Shown piece after piece: positions 50,466 through 59,416 of a stretch of 64,000 nucleotides of DNA. The notes under the pieces are model-generated. The model made no database searches. It was not told where the DNA came from and was given only the letters and a program-made list of their open reading frames with translations. A program made the translations under genes and the position numbers. Position 1 is the stretch's first letter. Every line of letters starts with the position of its first letter. Source of the DNA: Streptomyces sp. NA04227 (GTDB lineage: Bacteria; Actinomycetota; Actinomycetes; Streptomycetales; Streptomycetaceae); assembly GCF_013364195.1 (NCBI RefSeq), contig NZ_CP054918.1, positions 2,779,001 through 2,843,000 on the forward strand. The letters are read 5' to 3'.

Positions 50466-51511
50466 CGCCCCTCCGCGACCAGGATCGCGTCCCGGTAGGC
50501 GCGCGCCGCCGACCGCAGCGCCGCCTCGGGGTCGACACCCTCGCGCTCCGCACTCAGCGCCAGTGCGAGCAGTTGGTAGCCGATCCCCTCACCGGCGGGA
50601 AGCGGAACGTCGAGCCCGGCGCCGCGCGCCCGTGAGCCGAGCTTGGCTGCCAGGGCGAGCCCCGGCTGCCCGAGCGGCACCCCTTCGGTGACGGAGTCCC
50701 GCTGCTTCTCCTCCGCCTTGGTACGCATCCAGTGCGCCTTCACGTCCTCCGGCGTGCTCGCCGTCTCGTCCCCGAAGACGTGCGGGTGGCGGTGGATGAG
50801 CTTGTCCACGATCCCGGCCGCGACGTCGTCGATGGAGAACGCCCCCGCTCCTGCCTCTTCTCCCTCTCGCCCTTCCTCTTCCTCTTCTTCTCCATCTCCT
50901 TCTTCCTGGAGTCCCGCTTCTCCCCCGGCCAGGCCCTCCTCGGCGATCCGGGCGTGGAAGACGACCTGGAGCAGGACGTCGCCGAGTTCCTCGCGGAGTT
51001 CGTCGCGGTCGCCCTGTTCGATCGCCTCGACGAGTTCGTACGCCTCCTCGATCGCGTACTTCGCGAGCCCTTCGTGGGTCTGCCGGGAGGACCAGGGGCA
51101 CTCGGCTCTGATGCGGTCCATGACCTGGACGAGGTCGAGGAGCCGGGCGCCCGGGAGGTCGTAGGAGGCGGGCAGCAGTTCCAGTTCGGGCATGGTCACT
51201 CGGCCCGAACCCGCCAGCGTGGCGAGGCCGTCGGTGAGTTTGCGGTCGCCCTCACCCGTGGCGACGACGACCACGGTGCGGCCGCCGTCGCACCAGTCGA
51301 CGAGTTCGCGGGCGACCGGCACTTCCTGCTCGACCAGGACCCCGGCCTCCCGCAGGTAGGGGAGCTGGGGGTGCGCCGCTTGTGCGCACAGCACACGGTC
51401 CGCCGCGTGCAGTGCCTGCCAGGCGGGCCAGGCGAGCAGGCCCGGGGCGACCCGGTGGCTGGTGGTGAGCAGGACGATGCGGCCGGCGGCCGTTTCAGGC
51501 GTAGCGTTCAC
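50462..51511 (-). CDS. mazG: MazG-type nucleoside triphosphate pyrophosphohydrolase
   Basis: 349 residues from GTG 51511 (an upstream GTG at 51529 is possible). The N-terminal 110 residues resemble a tetrapyrrole-methylase-like domain; the MazG domain has KYAIEEAYELVEAIEQGDRD then ELREELGDVLLQVVFHARIA with the EExxE and ExxD metal ligands. It hydrolyses non-standard or excess NTPs. An insertion of about 30 residues rich in Glu and Gly (196-224) interrupts it. Confidence 0.85.
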   Translation of the reverse strand: MNATPETAAGRIVLLTTSHRVAPGLLAWPAWQALHAADRVLCAQAAHPQLPYLREAGVLVEQEVPVARELVDWCDGGRTVVVVATGEGDRKLTDGLATLAGSGRVTMPELELLPASYDLPGARLLDLVQVMDRIRAECPWSSRQTHEGLAKYAIEEAYELVEAIEQGDRDELREELGDVLLQVVFHARIAEEGLAGGEAGLQEEGDGEEEEEEGREGEEAGAGAFSIDDVAAGIVDKLIHRHPHVFGDETASTPEDVKAHWMRTKAEEKQRDSVTEGVPLGQPGLALAAKLGSRARGAGLDVPLPAGEGIGYQLLALALSAEREGVDPEAALRSAARAYRDAILVAEGR

Positions 51512-51720
51512 GCACCGAACGTAACCCACCGGGCGTATGCCTCACGCGGCCCTGTGGACAACCTGCCCGCGGAGGCACACCGACCCTGTGGAAAACTCGT
51601 TCCACCGCAGGTCACAGCGGGAAACCCCTCGCTCCGGCCGACACCGCAGAGCCGCCGACCCGGGGCGTCGTCCCGGGCCTCACCCCCGGGCCTCGTCCAC
51701 GAGCTCGGACACAGCTGGCC

Positions 51721-52398
51721 TCAGACTGACCTCTCCTGCCCGGACACCTCGCGCAGCCACGGCGTGCGGATGTCCGCGCGGCGGCTGTTGTCCACGTCCC
51801 AGGTGCCGTAGCGGGGGTTGAGGTCGACGTCGAGCTTCTTCGAGGCGCGGGAGAGTGCGGCCCAGAAGGTGCTCTGGCCCTGCTTGGTGTTCATGTCGGC
51901 GCCGATCTTGCGGGCGAGCTTCTGGGCGAGCAGCTCCGAGCGCAGCGATTCGTCGAGCCGTTCCGGGGCGACGGCGTACTGCTGGAGCCAGCTCGCCTCC
52001 AGCCCCTTGGCGCCACCGGTCTGGCCTTCGAGTTCGCCGCGCATCTCCTGGATCTCGCGCCGGTTCACGCTGACACCGGCGTCCTTGGCGGCCTGGTCGA
52101 GGATCCGGTCGAGCACCATGGTGTGCAGGGTTTCGCGGGTCAGGCCGCCGGTCTTGGCGATGGCCTGGGCGTATCGCTGCCCGCCGCCGGTCGCGTCCCG
52201 TTGCGCGTCCCGGACCTCGTTCACCCGGTTCTCCAACTGCGAGACCGTGATGCGTTCGTCGCCGACGACGGCCGCGGCGCCCGGGTGGGCCTCGTTGCCG
52301 CAGGCGGCGAGCAGGGGCGCCGCGGCGACGAACGCGGCGGAGAGCGCGAGCGCGGTACGACGGCGGTGCGGACGACTGCCGCGGTGCGGGCTGTGCAA
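51721..52398 (-). CDS. SurA N-terminal-like lipoprotein
   Basis: 225 residues from TTG 52398, chosen for GGGAGG-CCACC spacing. Signal peptide with lipobox LLAAC (about residue 31). Residues 45-200 follow the SurA N-terminal chaperone pattern: VVGDERITVSQLENRVNEVR, LHTMVLDRILDQAAKDAGVS. Probably a periplasmic-side chaperone. Confidence 0.8.
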   Translation of the reverse strand: MHSPHRGSRPHRRRTALALSAAFVAAAPLLAACGNEAHPGAAAVVGDERITVSQLENRVNEVRDAQRDATGGGQRYAQAIAKTGGLTRETLHTMVLDRILDQAAKDAGVSVNRREIQEMRGELEGQTGGAKGLEASWLQQYAVAPERLDESLRSELLAQKLARKIGADMNTKQGQSTFWAALSRASKKLDVDLNPRYGTWDVDNSRRADIRTPWLREVSGQERSV

Positions 52399-52654
52399 GG
52401 TGGCCTCCCGGCGAGCTTGTGCGACGGTGCACAAAGTCTTGCGGTGATCGATGGTAGGCAGTCGGCGTGGCCCGGGCCACAGGTTCGACAGCACTGATTC
52501 GACCAACGAGCGAGTCAGGCGGGGGTACCGGGACCGCTGGGCCACCCGGACCCACCCCCGACACCCACCCGAATCCACCCCCTGACGAAGGTCATACGCC
52601 CGCCCTCACCTTCGCCCGATCCCCACCCACCAGCCCTTTTCCTAACTTCACGGC

Positions 52655-53881
52655 ATGACGAGGCAAACAGCCGACACGACCGGGACGGCCCGGACAGCCA
52701 GGACAGCCAGGACAGCCAGGACGACCGACGCGACCGGGACAGCCAAAGCAATGAGTACGGTCCGGCCCCTCGTAGCGACGAAACCAGACAGGCGCGGCAG
52801 CACCCCCTCCCGCTCCCGATCCCGCTCCCGATCCCGCTCCCGATCCCTCTCCCGCTGGACAGGCCCAGCCCTCGCCACCCTGACGGCCGCCGCCACCGCC
52901 ACCGCAGTGACCGCGCTCGCCCCCGGCGGCCTCGGCACCCCGGAAGCCGTACGCGTACGCCACGGCTGGTCGGCACGGGCGTACGGGGAGCTCACGGACA
53001 CCGTCGACGCGGCGCCCGGATGGCTCGGTGCGCTGCTCGAACTCGCCTCGCCCGCAAGCCTGTTGGCGCTGGCGACACTGCTCGCCCTGCTCGTGTGGCA
53101 GGGCGTGCGCGGGCGGGACGCGCGGCTGCTCGGCGGCACCGTGGCGGCCGGTTCCGGCACGCTCGCCGCGTATGCGCTGAGCGAGGCGGTGAAGCTGGCC
53201 GTGGACGAGGAGCGGCCCTGCCGTGTGCTGCGGGACGCGGCGGCGGCCGGTGACTGTCCGCCGACCGGCGACTGGTCCTTCCCCAGCAATCACGCGAGTC
53301 TCGCCTTCGGCCTGGCCGCCGGGATCTGCGTACTGCGCCCGCGCCTCGCCGCCTACGCCCTGCCGCTGGCAGCGTCGGCGGCCCTGCTGCGCGTACTGCT
53401 CGGCGTCCACTACCCGCACGACGTGCTCGCCGGTGCCGCCCTCGGCGCGGGCACGACTCTCACCTTCATGCTCGCGCTCCTGCCCCTGGCCGCCGCCACC
53501 GCTACCGCTACCGCTACCGCTACCGCCAACCTCCTTTCACGGCTTGTCGGTTGGGGCTCAGGTGGCGTCGAGGGCATCGCCGGCTGCCACGCCGCCACCC
53601 GGCGGAATCAGCCCCGCCTCGTGGGCGACCACGGCGGCAGCGGCACGGTTGTCCACGCCGAGCCTGGCCAGGATGGAGCTGACGTGCGCCTTCACCGTGC
53701 CCTCGACCACATGCAGCCTGCGCGCGATACGGCCGTTGGACAGACCGGCGCCGATCAGGGCGAGTACCTCGCGCTCCCGGCCAGTCAGCGCCTCGATCCG
53801 TTGCCGGGCCCTGCCCCGGCGCCCGGACAGGTCGCCGCCCGCCGAGAGATGGGCGAGGACGCGGGCCGCGACGCGGGGTGA
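52655..53881 (+). CDS. PAP2 family phosphatase; long overlap with antisense regulator
   Basis: 408 residues from ATG 52655 (an in-frame ATG at 52751 is an alternative). After two repeat tracts (TARTARTART and SRSRSRSRS) and five membrane helices come the three PAP2 motifs: K180...R187-P (KLAVDEERP), PSNH (210-213) and R246...GVHYPHD (250-256). It removes phosphate from lipid substrates. The frame ends 324 bases inside the convergent response-regulator gene, after a (GCTACC) repeat (53500-53526). The last 107 residues have no known match and may not be functional. Confidence 0.75.
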   Translation: MTRQTADTTGTARTARTARTARTTDATGTAKAMSTVRPLVATKPDRRGSTPSRSRSRSRSRSRSLSRWTGPALATLTAAATATAVTALAPGGLGTPEAVRVRHGWSARAYGELTDTVDAAPGWLGALLELASPASLLALATLLALLVWQGVRGRDARLLGGTVAAGSGTLAAYALSEAVKLAVDEERPCRVLRDAAAAGDCPPTGDWSFPSNHASLAFGLAAGICVLRPRLAAYALPLAASAALLRVLLGVHYPHDVLAGAALGAGTTLTFMLALLPLAAATATATATATANLLSRLVGWGSGGVEGIAGCHAATRRNQPRLVGDHGGSGTVVHAEPGQDGADVRLHRALDHMQPARDTAVGQTGADQGEYLALPASQRLDPLPGPAPAPGQVAARREMGEDAGRDAG

Positions 53882-54295
53882 GAGGTAGGCGGCGCCGTCG
53901 GCCACCGCCCGTACCCCGGCGAGGAGTTCCTCGGGTTCGCCGGACTTGATGAGGAATCCTGCGGCGCCGTTCTCCAGCGCCCGCAGGATGTACTCGTCCT
54001 CGCCGAAGGTGGTCAGTACGACCACGCCGGTGCCCGGCACGGTCCTGCGGATCTCCGCCGTCGCCTCGATGCCGTCGGTGCCGGGCATCCTGATGTCGAG
54101 CACGGCGACGTGCGGCCGGTGCCGCTGCGCCAGATCCACCGCCTGCCGCCCGTCGGCCGCCTCCGCGACGACCTCGATCCGCGGATCCACCGCCAGCACG
54201 GCCCGCACACCGGCCCGCATCATCGGCTCGTCGTCGGCGACGAGTACGCGGACGGGAGCGGCGGGGGCGGCCCCGGCCCCAGGTTGTTCGGTCAC
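53558..54295 (-). CDS. NarL/LuxR family response regulator
   Basis: 245 residues from GTG 54295, overlapping the kinase stop in GTGA. Receiver domain about 15-135 with phosphoacceptor D67 (VLDIRMP), acidic D21-D22 and K115-like KSG. A LuxR-type HTH follows (LTGREREVLALIGAGLSNGR then GTVKAHVSSILARLGV, about 168-215). Partner of the kinase upstream. Confidence 0.9.
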   Translation of the reverse strand: MTEQPGAGAAPAAPVRVLVADDEPMMRAGVRAVLAVDPRIEVVAEAADGRQAVDLAQRHRPHVAVLDIRMPGTDGIEATAEIRRTVPGTGVVVLTTFGEDEYILRALENGAAGFLIKSGEPEELLAGVRAVADGAAYLSPRVAARVLAHLSAGGDLSGRRGRARQRIEALTGREREVLALIGAGLSNGRIARRLHVVEGTVKAHVSSILARLGVDNRAAAAVVAHEAGLIPPGGGVAAGDALDAT

Positions 54296-55899
54296 GCGAT
54301 CCGTTCCTCTCCTTCTTCCTGTCCCTCTTGTTCCGGTTCTTCTTGCCCCTCTCGCTCCTCTTGCTCCTCTCGCCCCTCTCGCTCCTCTTGCTCCTCTTGC
54401 CTCTCTTGCTGCGGGCTTCCGGCACCGCCCGACACCCTCATCCCGTACGCGTCGAGAGAGCGAACCCGCCCCTGCGCGAAGCAGACCCGGTACACGTCAC
54501 CGGACAGATCGTCGAAACGGTTCGCGGTGCGCGCGTAGTACTGGCAGCTCACGTCGGCGCCGTCCGGCTCCGCCGCGTCGGGACGGTCGGCGGTCTGGTG
54601 GTCCGGCAGCAGCCGCTCGGCCGAGGCCCGGTTCTGGCCCACGTGGAGGCGGGAGTAGTTCTCCTCGCTGAGCACCGTGCGGGCGGCCGAGCGCATGTTC
54701 CAGCCCACGATCACGGCGTACAGCACGGCCCCGGTGGCAAGCGGCAGCACACACGCCGCGAGCAGAATCCGCGCCGTACCGCGACGGGCCCTGCGGTGCT
54801 CCACCGGCAACTCGCCCGCGCCGCCCGCCTCGTACCGCTCCCCGTACTCGTACGACTCCCCCAACTCGTACGCCCCGGACCGTACGGGACCACCCGCGGC
54901 CCCGTGGGCGTGCGGCAGCCGGGCCTCCACGGTGAACACCCCGCCGCGCGGGCCGTACGCGAAGACGCCGCCCGCAAGGCGCACCCGCTCGTCGAGACTG
55001 ATCAGCCCGGTACCGCTGCCGACGCCCCGCAGTGGGGCCCTCGTTCCCCCGCCGCCGCTCTCCACCCGTACGGAGGTCTCGGCCGCGCCGTGGCTGAGCA
55101 GGACGCGGGTGGTGGAGTGCGGGGCGTGTTTGGCGGCGTTGGTGAGGGCTTCCTGTACGACGCGGTGGGTGGCGTGCCTGACCACCGTGGGAGCCTCCAA
55201 CGGGTCGCCCTGGGCGCGCAGTTCGACAGTGAGCCCCGCCGTGCGGGCGGCGTCGACGAGGGCGGTGATGTCGGTGTCGGCGGGGCCGAGCGGGGCTGTG
55301 CCGTTGTCCTCGCGCAGTACGCCGATGACCTCGCCGAGGCGTTCCACGGCGGCACCGGCGCGGGAGCGGATGTCCTGTGCGACGAGACGGTGCCGTTCGG
55401 CGAGGCCGGGTTCGAGTTTGAGCGCGCCCGCGGACAGGGCGATCAGGCTGAGTTCGTGTCCGAGCAGATCGTGCATGTCCTGGGCGATACGCGCCCGTTC
55501 ACGCAGCCGGGCCTGTTCGGCGACAAGCCTGCGTTCGCGCTCCAGTTGCTCGGCACGCTCCCAGCCCGCGCGCGTCAGGAGCCGGCACTGGCGCCAGAAC
55601 CGTCCGGCGAACCAGGGCACCATCGCGGCACCCACCAGCACCCACACGAAATCCGTACCCCGGACCAGCCACACCGGACGCACGACCACGGCGAGCGCCG
55701 CGAGCAACACCCCGGAGGCGAGCACCCAGGCCGCGCTCCCGCCACGCCCGGGCCCCCGCCCCGCCAGAAACGCGGCGACCACGGCGAGCAGGGCCCACCA
55801 GCCGCTGACGGTACTCAGGACGACGGCGACGGCCGCGAGGGCGAGCGGCAGAGTGCTCCCCGAGACGAGCGCCTGCCCGCATTGGCGTACGTACGACAC
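54292..55899 (-). CDS. Histidine kinase with extra C-terminal membrane helix and domain
   Basis: 535 residues from GTG 55899 (ends of the frame further upstream are not supported). Two N-terminal membrane helices, HisKA_3 dimerisation (DMHDLLGHELS, phospho-acceptor H143) and HATPase (N-box VQEALTNAAKH, about 248-258; GTG box GSGTGLISLDE). Unusually, a further membrane helix (about 376-399) and an extracytoplasmic domain (405-488) with HVGQNRASAERLLP, similar to the SmpA/BamE pattern, follow. A Glu/Gln-rich repeat tail (497-535) ends it. The stop is coupled to the regulator. Confidence 0.8.
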   Translation of the reverse strand: MSYVRQCGQALVSGSTLPLALAAVAVVLSTVSGWWALLAVVAAFLAGRGPGRGGSAAWVLASGVLLAALAVVVRPVWLVRGTDFVWVLVGAAMVPWFAGRFWRQCRLLTRAGWERAEQLERERRLVAEQARLRERARIAQDMHDLLGHELSLIALSAGALKLEPGLAERHRLVAQDIRSRAGAAVERLGEVIGVLREDNGTAPLGPADTDITALVDAARTAGLTVELRAQGDPLEAPTVVRHATHRVVQEALTNAAKHAPHSTTRVLLSHGAAETSVRVESGGGGTRAPLRGVGSGTGLISLDERVRLAGGVFAYGPRGGVFTVEARLPHAHGAAGGPVRSGAYELGESYEYGERYEAGGAGELPVEHRRARRGTARILLAACVLPLATGAVLYAVIVGWNMRSAARTVLSEENYSRLHVGQNRASAERLLPDHQTADRPDAAEPDGADVSCQYYARTANRFDDLSGDVYRVCFAQGRVRSLDAYGMRVSGGAGSPQQERQEEQEEREGREEQEEREGQEEPEQEGQEEGEERIA

Positions 55900-56169
55900 G
55901 TCCCCGACCGTAAGTGAGGAAAGCGAGGGCCCGACACTGACCAAAGTCCAATCTTCGGGCGCTGCCGCTCCACCCCTGGGAGGAGCCCGGAGGAGCCGGG
56001 AGGAGCGCGGTGGAGTGCGGGCGTCGCGCAGGAGCGGACGCGGGTGGAGGCGGTGGACCCGGCGGTGGACCCGGCGGCGGCGAGGCCCGTGGCACGTGGC
56101 ACGCGGACCGGGCGGGAAGCCCGGAACAAATTCGCTTGCCCCCGCCGCCCCGGTCCCTACTCTCGACGG

Positions 56170-56787
56170 GTGACCACACGGACAACGGCCCAGACGACGA
56201 CGCATACGACCACACGGATAACTGCACGCGTGATCGTGCTCAACGGAGGTTCCAGCGCGGGCAAGACCGGGATCGCGCGCTGTCTGCAAGCGGTGCTTCC
56301 CGAGCCGTGGCTGAGCTGCGGGATCGACGGCTTCGTCGACTCGCTGCCCGCCGCGCTGCGCGCCTCGGACACCGGGATCGCCTTCTCCGACGACGGCCAG
56401 GTGGCCGTCGGGGACACCTTCCGGGCGCTGGAGGGTGCCTGGATGCGGGGTGTGGCCGCGACCGTACGCGCGGGAGCGCCGGTGATCGTCGACGACGTCT
56501 TCCTCGGCGGCGCCGACTCCCAGGCGCGCTGGCGCGAGGCGCTGGAGGGGCTTCCCGTGCTCTGGGTGGGGGTCCGCTGCGACCCGGCCGTCGCGGCGGG
56601 ACGGGAGATCGGACGCGGGGACCGGGCCGCCGGAATGGCCGCGACCCAGGCCGAACTCGCGCACCGGGGCGTCACCTACGACCTCGAAGTGGACACCACC
56701 CGCACCGAATCCCTGGAGTGCGCCCGCACCATCGCCGCCCACCTGACGGCCGCGCCCTCACCACAGCCCACGCCACACGCTCACTGA
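56170..56787 (+). CDS. Chloramphenicol phosphotransferase-like kinase
   Basis: 205 residues from GTG 56170. After a Thr-rich N-terminus, [20 protein letters not shown] carries the Walker A motif (about 22-41) and [18 protein letters not shown] matches the CPT family. It is expected to phosphorylate a hydroxyl group of a small molecule with ATP. Actual drug resistance cannot be read from sequence. Confidence 0.85.
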   Translation: MTTRTTAQTTTHTTTRITARVIVLNGGSSAGKTGIARCLQAVLPEPWLSCGIDGFVDSLPAALRASDTGIAFSDDGQVAVGDTFRALEGAWMRGVAATVRAGAPVIVDDVFLGGADSQARWREALEGLPVLWVGVRCDPAVAAGREIGRGDRAAGMAATQAELAHRGVTYDLEVDTTRTESLECARTIAAHLTAAPSPQPTPHAH

Positions 56788-56877
56788 CAACTCCCGTACT
56801 GGGCGCGGCACTTCAGCAGTCAGGGACCCTGCCCCGCCTCACCCGACCCCGGCGGACGAGAGCCCGACGTCCCGGTG

Positions 56878-57900
56878 TCAGCCGACGGCCGGGACTTCCC
56901 TACGATCCCGCACGATGATCTTGCCGGTGTTGCGGCCCCGCAGCATGCCCAAAAACGCGTCCACGATGTGCTCGAACCCGTCGACCACCGTCTCGTCCAG
57001 AGCGAGGCGGCCGCTCTGCAGATGCGGCACCGCGAACTCGTACAACTCGTCCTGTACGTCCCGGTAGTTGCTGACCAGGAAGCCCTCCATGCGCAGGCTC
57101 TTCTCCACGATGTCCGCGTAGTTGAAGCGCGGCGGCGAGGCGTCGGGGTGGTTGTACTGGCTGATCGTGCCGATGCGGACGATGCGCCCGAACTCGCGCA
57201 ACGCACCTACCGCCGCGGCCAGTTGCTCACCGCCGACGTTGTCGACGAACAGGTCGATGCCGTCGGGTGCGGCCTTGCCGAGGAGTTCGGCGGCGGGTCC
57301 GTCGTGGTAGTCGAAGACCGCGTCGTAGCCGACCTCCCGCACGAGATGGTCGGCCTTCGCCGCCGAGCCCGCGCTGCCCACGAGCCGTCCGGCGCCGAGC
57401 AGCCGCGCGATGCGCCCGGTCGCCGTGCCGACCCCGCCCGCCGCGGCCGACACGAACAGGTCGTCGCCCTCCTGGAGTCGGGCGATGCGGGTCAGGCCCA
57501 CGTAGGCGGTCAGGCCGGTGCCGCCGAGGATGCTCAAGTACGCGGTCAGGGGCACCCCGTCGAAGCGGGGCAGCCGCCGGATCTCCTCCGGCGTGACCAC
57601 CGCGTGCGTGCGCCAGCCCTGCCGGTGGAACACGATCTCGCCCTCGGCCAGCCCCGGCGTGCGCGAGGCGACGACCCGCCCGACGGCACGGCCCTCCAGC
57701 GGCGCGTCGAGCGCGAAGCCGCCGGGCACGTCGTCCATCAGCTCGCGGTGATACGGGTCGACGGACCAGTAGAGGTTCTCCACCAGCGCGGTGCCGACCG
57801 CCGGCTCGGGAAGCGCGGACTCGACGAAGGCGAAGTGCTCGGCTGTGGGAAAGCCGTGCGGTCGGGCGGTCTGGCGCACGGTGAGCGCGGTCTGGTTCAT
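56878..57900 (-). CDS. NADP-dependent MDR oxidoreductase
   Basis: 340 residues from ATG 57900. It shows the medium-chain reductase pattern of leukotriene B4 dehydrogenase-like enzymes: ILGGTGLTAYVGLTRIARLQ, then FVSAAAGGVGTATGRIARLL as the nucleotide-binding loop, and DLFVDNVGGEQL. It reduces activated double bonds with NADPH. Divergent from the LysR gene, which probably controls it. Confidence 0.9.
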   Translation of the reverse strand: MNQTALTVRQTARPHGFPTAEHFAFVESALPEPAVGTALVENLYWSVDPYHRELMDDVPGGFALDAPLEGRAVGRVVASRTPGLAEGEIVFHRQGWRTHAVVTPEEIRRLPRFDGVPLTAYLSILGGTGLTAYVGLTRIARLQEGDDLFVSAAAGGVGTATGRIARLLGAGRLVGSAGSAAKADHLVREVGYDAVFDYHDGPAAELLGKAAPDGIDLFVDNVGGEQLAAAVGALREFGRIVRIGTISQYNHPDASPPRFNYADIVEKSLRMEGFLVSNYRDVQDELYEFAVPHLQSGRLALDETVVDGFEHIVDAFLGMLRGRNTGKIIVRDRREVPAVG

Positions 57901-57945
57901 GACCGGACCGTAGGACGGGAATGCGGCCGGTGGGCAGGCTGTTGG

Positions 57946-57972
57946 GCTCATGCGACGACCCGTTCCATGAGC
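57946..57972. promoter_or_regulatory. Inverted repeat in oxidoreductase/LysR intergenic region
   Basis: GCTCATG (57946-57952) and CATGAGC (57966-57972) are perfect inverted arms separated by 13 bases, the T-N11-A geometry of LysR sites. They lie between the divergent starts. Confidence 0.65.
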
Positions 57973-58001
57973 AGTTCTCATACGCCGAGGTGAGCGCCCC
58001 G

Positions 58002-58922
58002 ATGGCCCGCACGACGGACTCCGATCTCGCCCCGCACGAACTGCGGGTACTGGTGGCGGTGGCGGACACCGGCGGCTTCTCGGCGGCGGCCGGGACACTC
58101 GGCCTGACGCAGTCCGCCGTCTCCCACTCCGTTCGCGGCAGCGAGCGCAAGATCGGTGCCGTGCTCTTCGAACGCGGCCGCACCGGCGCCCGCCCCACCC
58201 CGGCCGGGGACAAGGCCGTCACACACGCACGCCGCGTCCTGCGCCTGCTGGACGTCCTGATCGCCGAGTCACGCGGTGCCGCGCACTCCGACGCGGCGCA
58301 AGGGCCACTGCGCATCGCGGCCTTCCGCAGCGCGGCGCTCCACCTGCTGCCACCCGTCCTTCAGCGGCTGCGCGCCCGGCACCCCGGGATCGATCCACGG
58401 GTACGGATCGTCCGCGAGGTGGGACGCGGCACCGCGGGCGAAGTGGCCGACGGGAAAGCCGACATAGCCCTCGGCACACTCGGCGGCTCCGTGCCGCTGC
58501 CACCGGGCCTCGTCGCGAGCGGGCTCTTCGACGATCCGTACGCCCTGGTGCACACGGCGGGTCACCTCGCCCCGCGTTCACTGCCGCTGGTCGACTGGGC
58601 CGAGAACTGCGGCTCCTACACCCGCGACTGGTGGGCCGCCCAGGACTGGATCCCCGAGGCGACCATCGAGGCCGAGGACGACGGAGCGGTCCTCTCCCTG
58701 GTGAGCGCGGGCCACGGCATGGCGATCATGCCCGCGCTCTCCCTGGCCGGAGCACCGCCCTCGATCGGGATCACCGACCTCGGCCCCAAGCGCCCGACCC
58801 GCCGCATCGGCTATGTCACCACCGCCGAACTGGCCGGGTCCGCCGCCGTACGCGCCCTGGTCAGGGAACTGCGGGCCGCGGCCCCCCGGAGTGAGAGCGC
58901 TCTCGTCGACACCGGGGCCTGA
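58002..58922 (+). CDS. LysR family regulator
   Basis: 306 residues from ATG 58002, GAGGTG upstream. The LysR winged helix is at about 12-70 (LRVLVAVADTGGFSAAAGTL then LGLTQSAVSHSVRGSERKIG); residues 95-300 are the periplasmic-fold effector domain. Note SVRGSERKIG in place of the usual SVxxLE. Confidence 0.9.
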   Translation: MARTTDSDLAPHELRVLVAVADTGGFSAAAGTLGLTQSAVSHSVRGSERKIGAVLFERGRTGARPTPAGDKAVTHARRVLRLLDVLIAESRGAAHSDAAQGPLRIAAFRSAALHLLPPVLQRLRARHPGIDPRVRIVREVGRGTAGEVADGKADIALGTLGGSVPLPPGLVASGLFDDPYALVHTAGHLAPRSLPLVDWAENCGSYTRDWWAAQDWIPEATIEAEDDGAVLSLVSAGHGMAIMPALSLAGAPPSIGITDLGPKRPTRRIGYVTTAELAGSAAVRALVRELRAAAPRSESALVDTGA

Positions 58923-58951
58923 TCGGGCCCGGCGGCGAACCCGGGGCGGTC

Positions 58952-59281
58952 TCAGAGGAAAGCCCGGCCCCGCAGAGCCAGCGCCTCGATCTCGTAGCGC
59001 CCCTCGACGGTCGCCTCGACATCGAAGACATGCGACTCGGTCGGCGGGTAGCCGATCAACTCATTGGCACGACTGGGCAGTTGCCGCCCAGCCGCCTCGA
59101 CGGACTCCCAGAGCAGGATCGCGCCCCATCTGTTCGTCTCCTCGTCGGCGATCCACACCTTGAGCCGCAGTCCCGGCACCTCGGCGAACGCCGCGACGGA
59201 CTCCTCGGCGAGATACCTGCGCAACGACGCGATGTCCTGGGCCGATTCGGCCAGATCCCACCAGACGACGACGGTGTGCAT
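58952..59281 (-). CDS. YdhR/antibiotic-monooxygenase-like small protein
   Basis: 109 residues from ATG 59281. A ferredoxin-like dimeric fold is suggested by HTVVVWWDLAESAQDIASLR, LRLKVWIADEETNRWGAILL-W and a C-terminal strand. Members (YdhR, ABM-like) are putative monooxygenases of unknown substrate. Confidence 0.65.
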   Translation of the reverse strand: MHTVVVWWDLAESAQDIASLRRYLAEESVAAFAEVPGLRLKVWIADEETNRWGAILLWESVEAAGRQLPSRANELIGYPPTESHVFDVEATVEGRYEIEALALRGRAFL

Positions 59282-59289
59282 CGGGTTCT

Positions 59290-59370
59290 TCTCCCTACGA
59301 ACGGCTGCACGAACTGCTGCACGGAAGACTGCACGAACTGCGGCACAGACGGCTGCACGGCGGCTCAATT
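59290..59370. repeat. Degenerate direct repeats, CTGCACGRACTGC type
   Basis: Upstream of the YdhR-like gene, units such as CTGCACGAACTGCTGCACGG and CTGCACGAACTGCGGCACAG repeat five to six times. They look like imperfect duplications, without a coding frame of their own. Confidence 0.6.
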
Positions 59371-59416
59371 CCCCTGCCCCGTAAGCAAGTTCACGGGGCG
59401 GCCGGACTCCGCCCCC

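Noticed and set aside
48450..50498. 682-residue plus-strand frame through the repeat array and P450
   Set aside because: Composed of the DNA repeats and the P450 antisense; no coherent protein.
55900..56742. N-terminal extension of the histidine kinase to about 816 residues
   Set aside because: The extra part is arginine/proline-rich, antisense to the CPT-like gene, and lacks a start signal.
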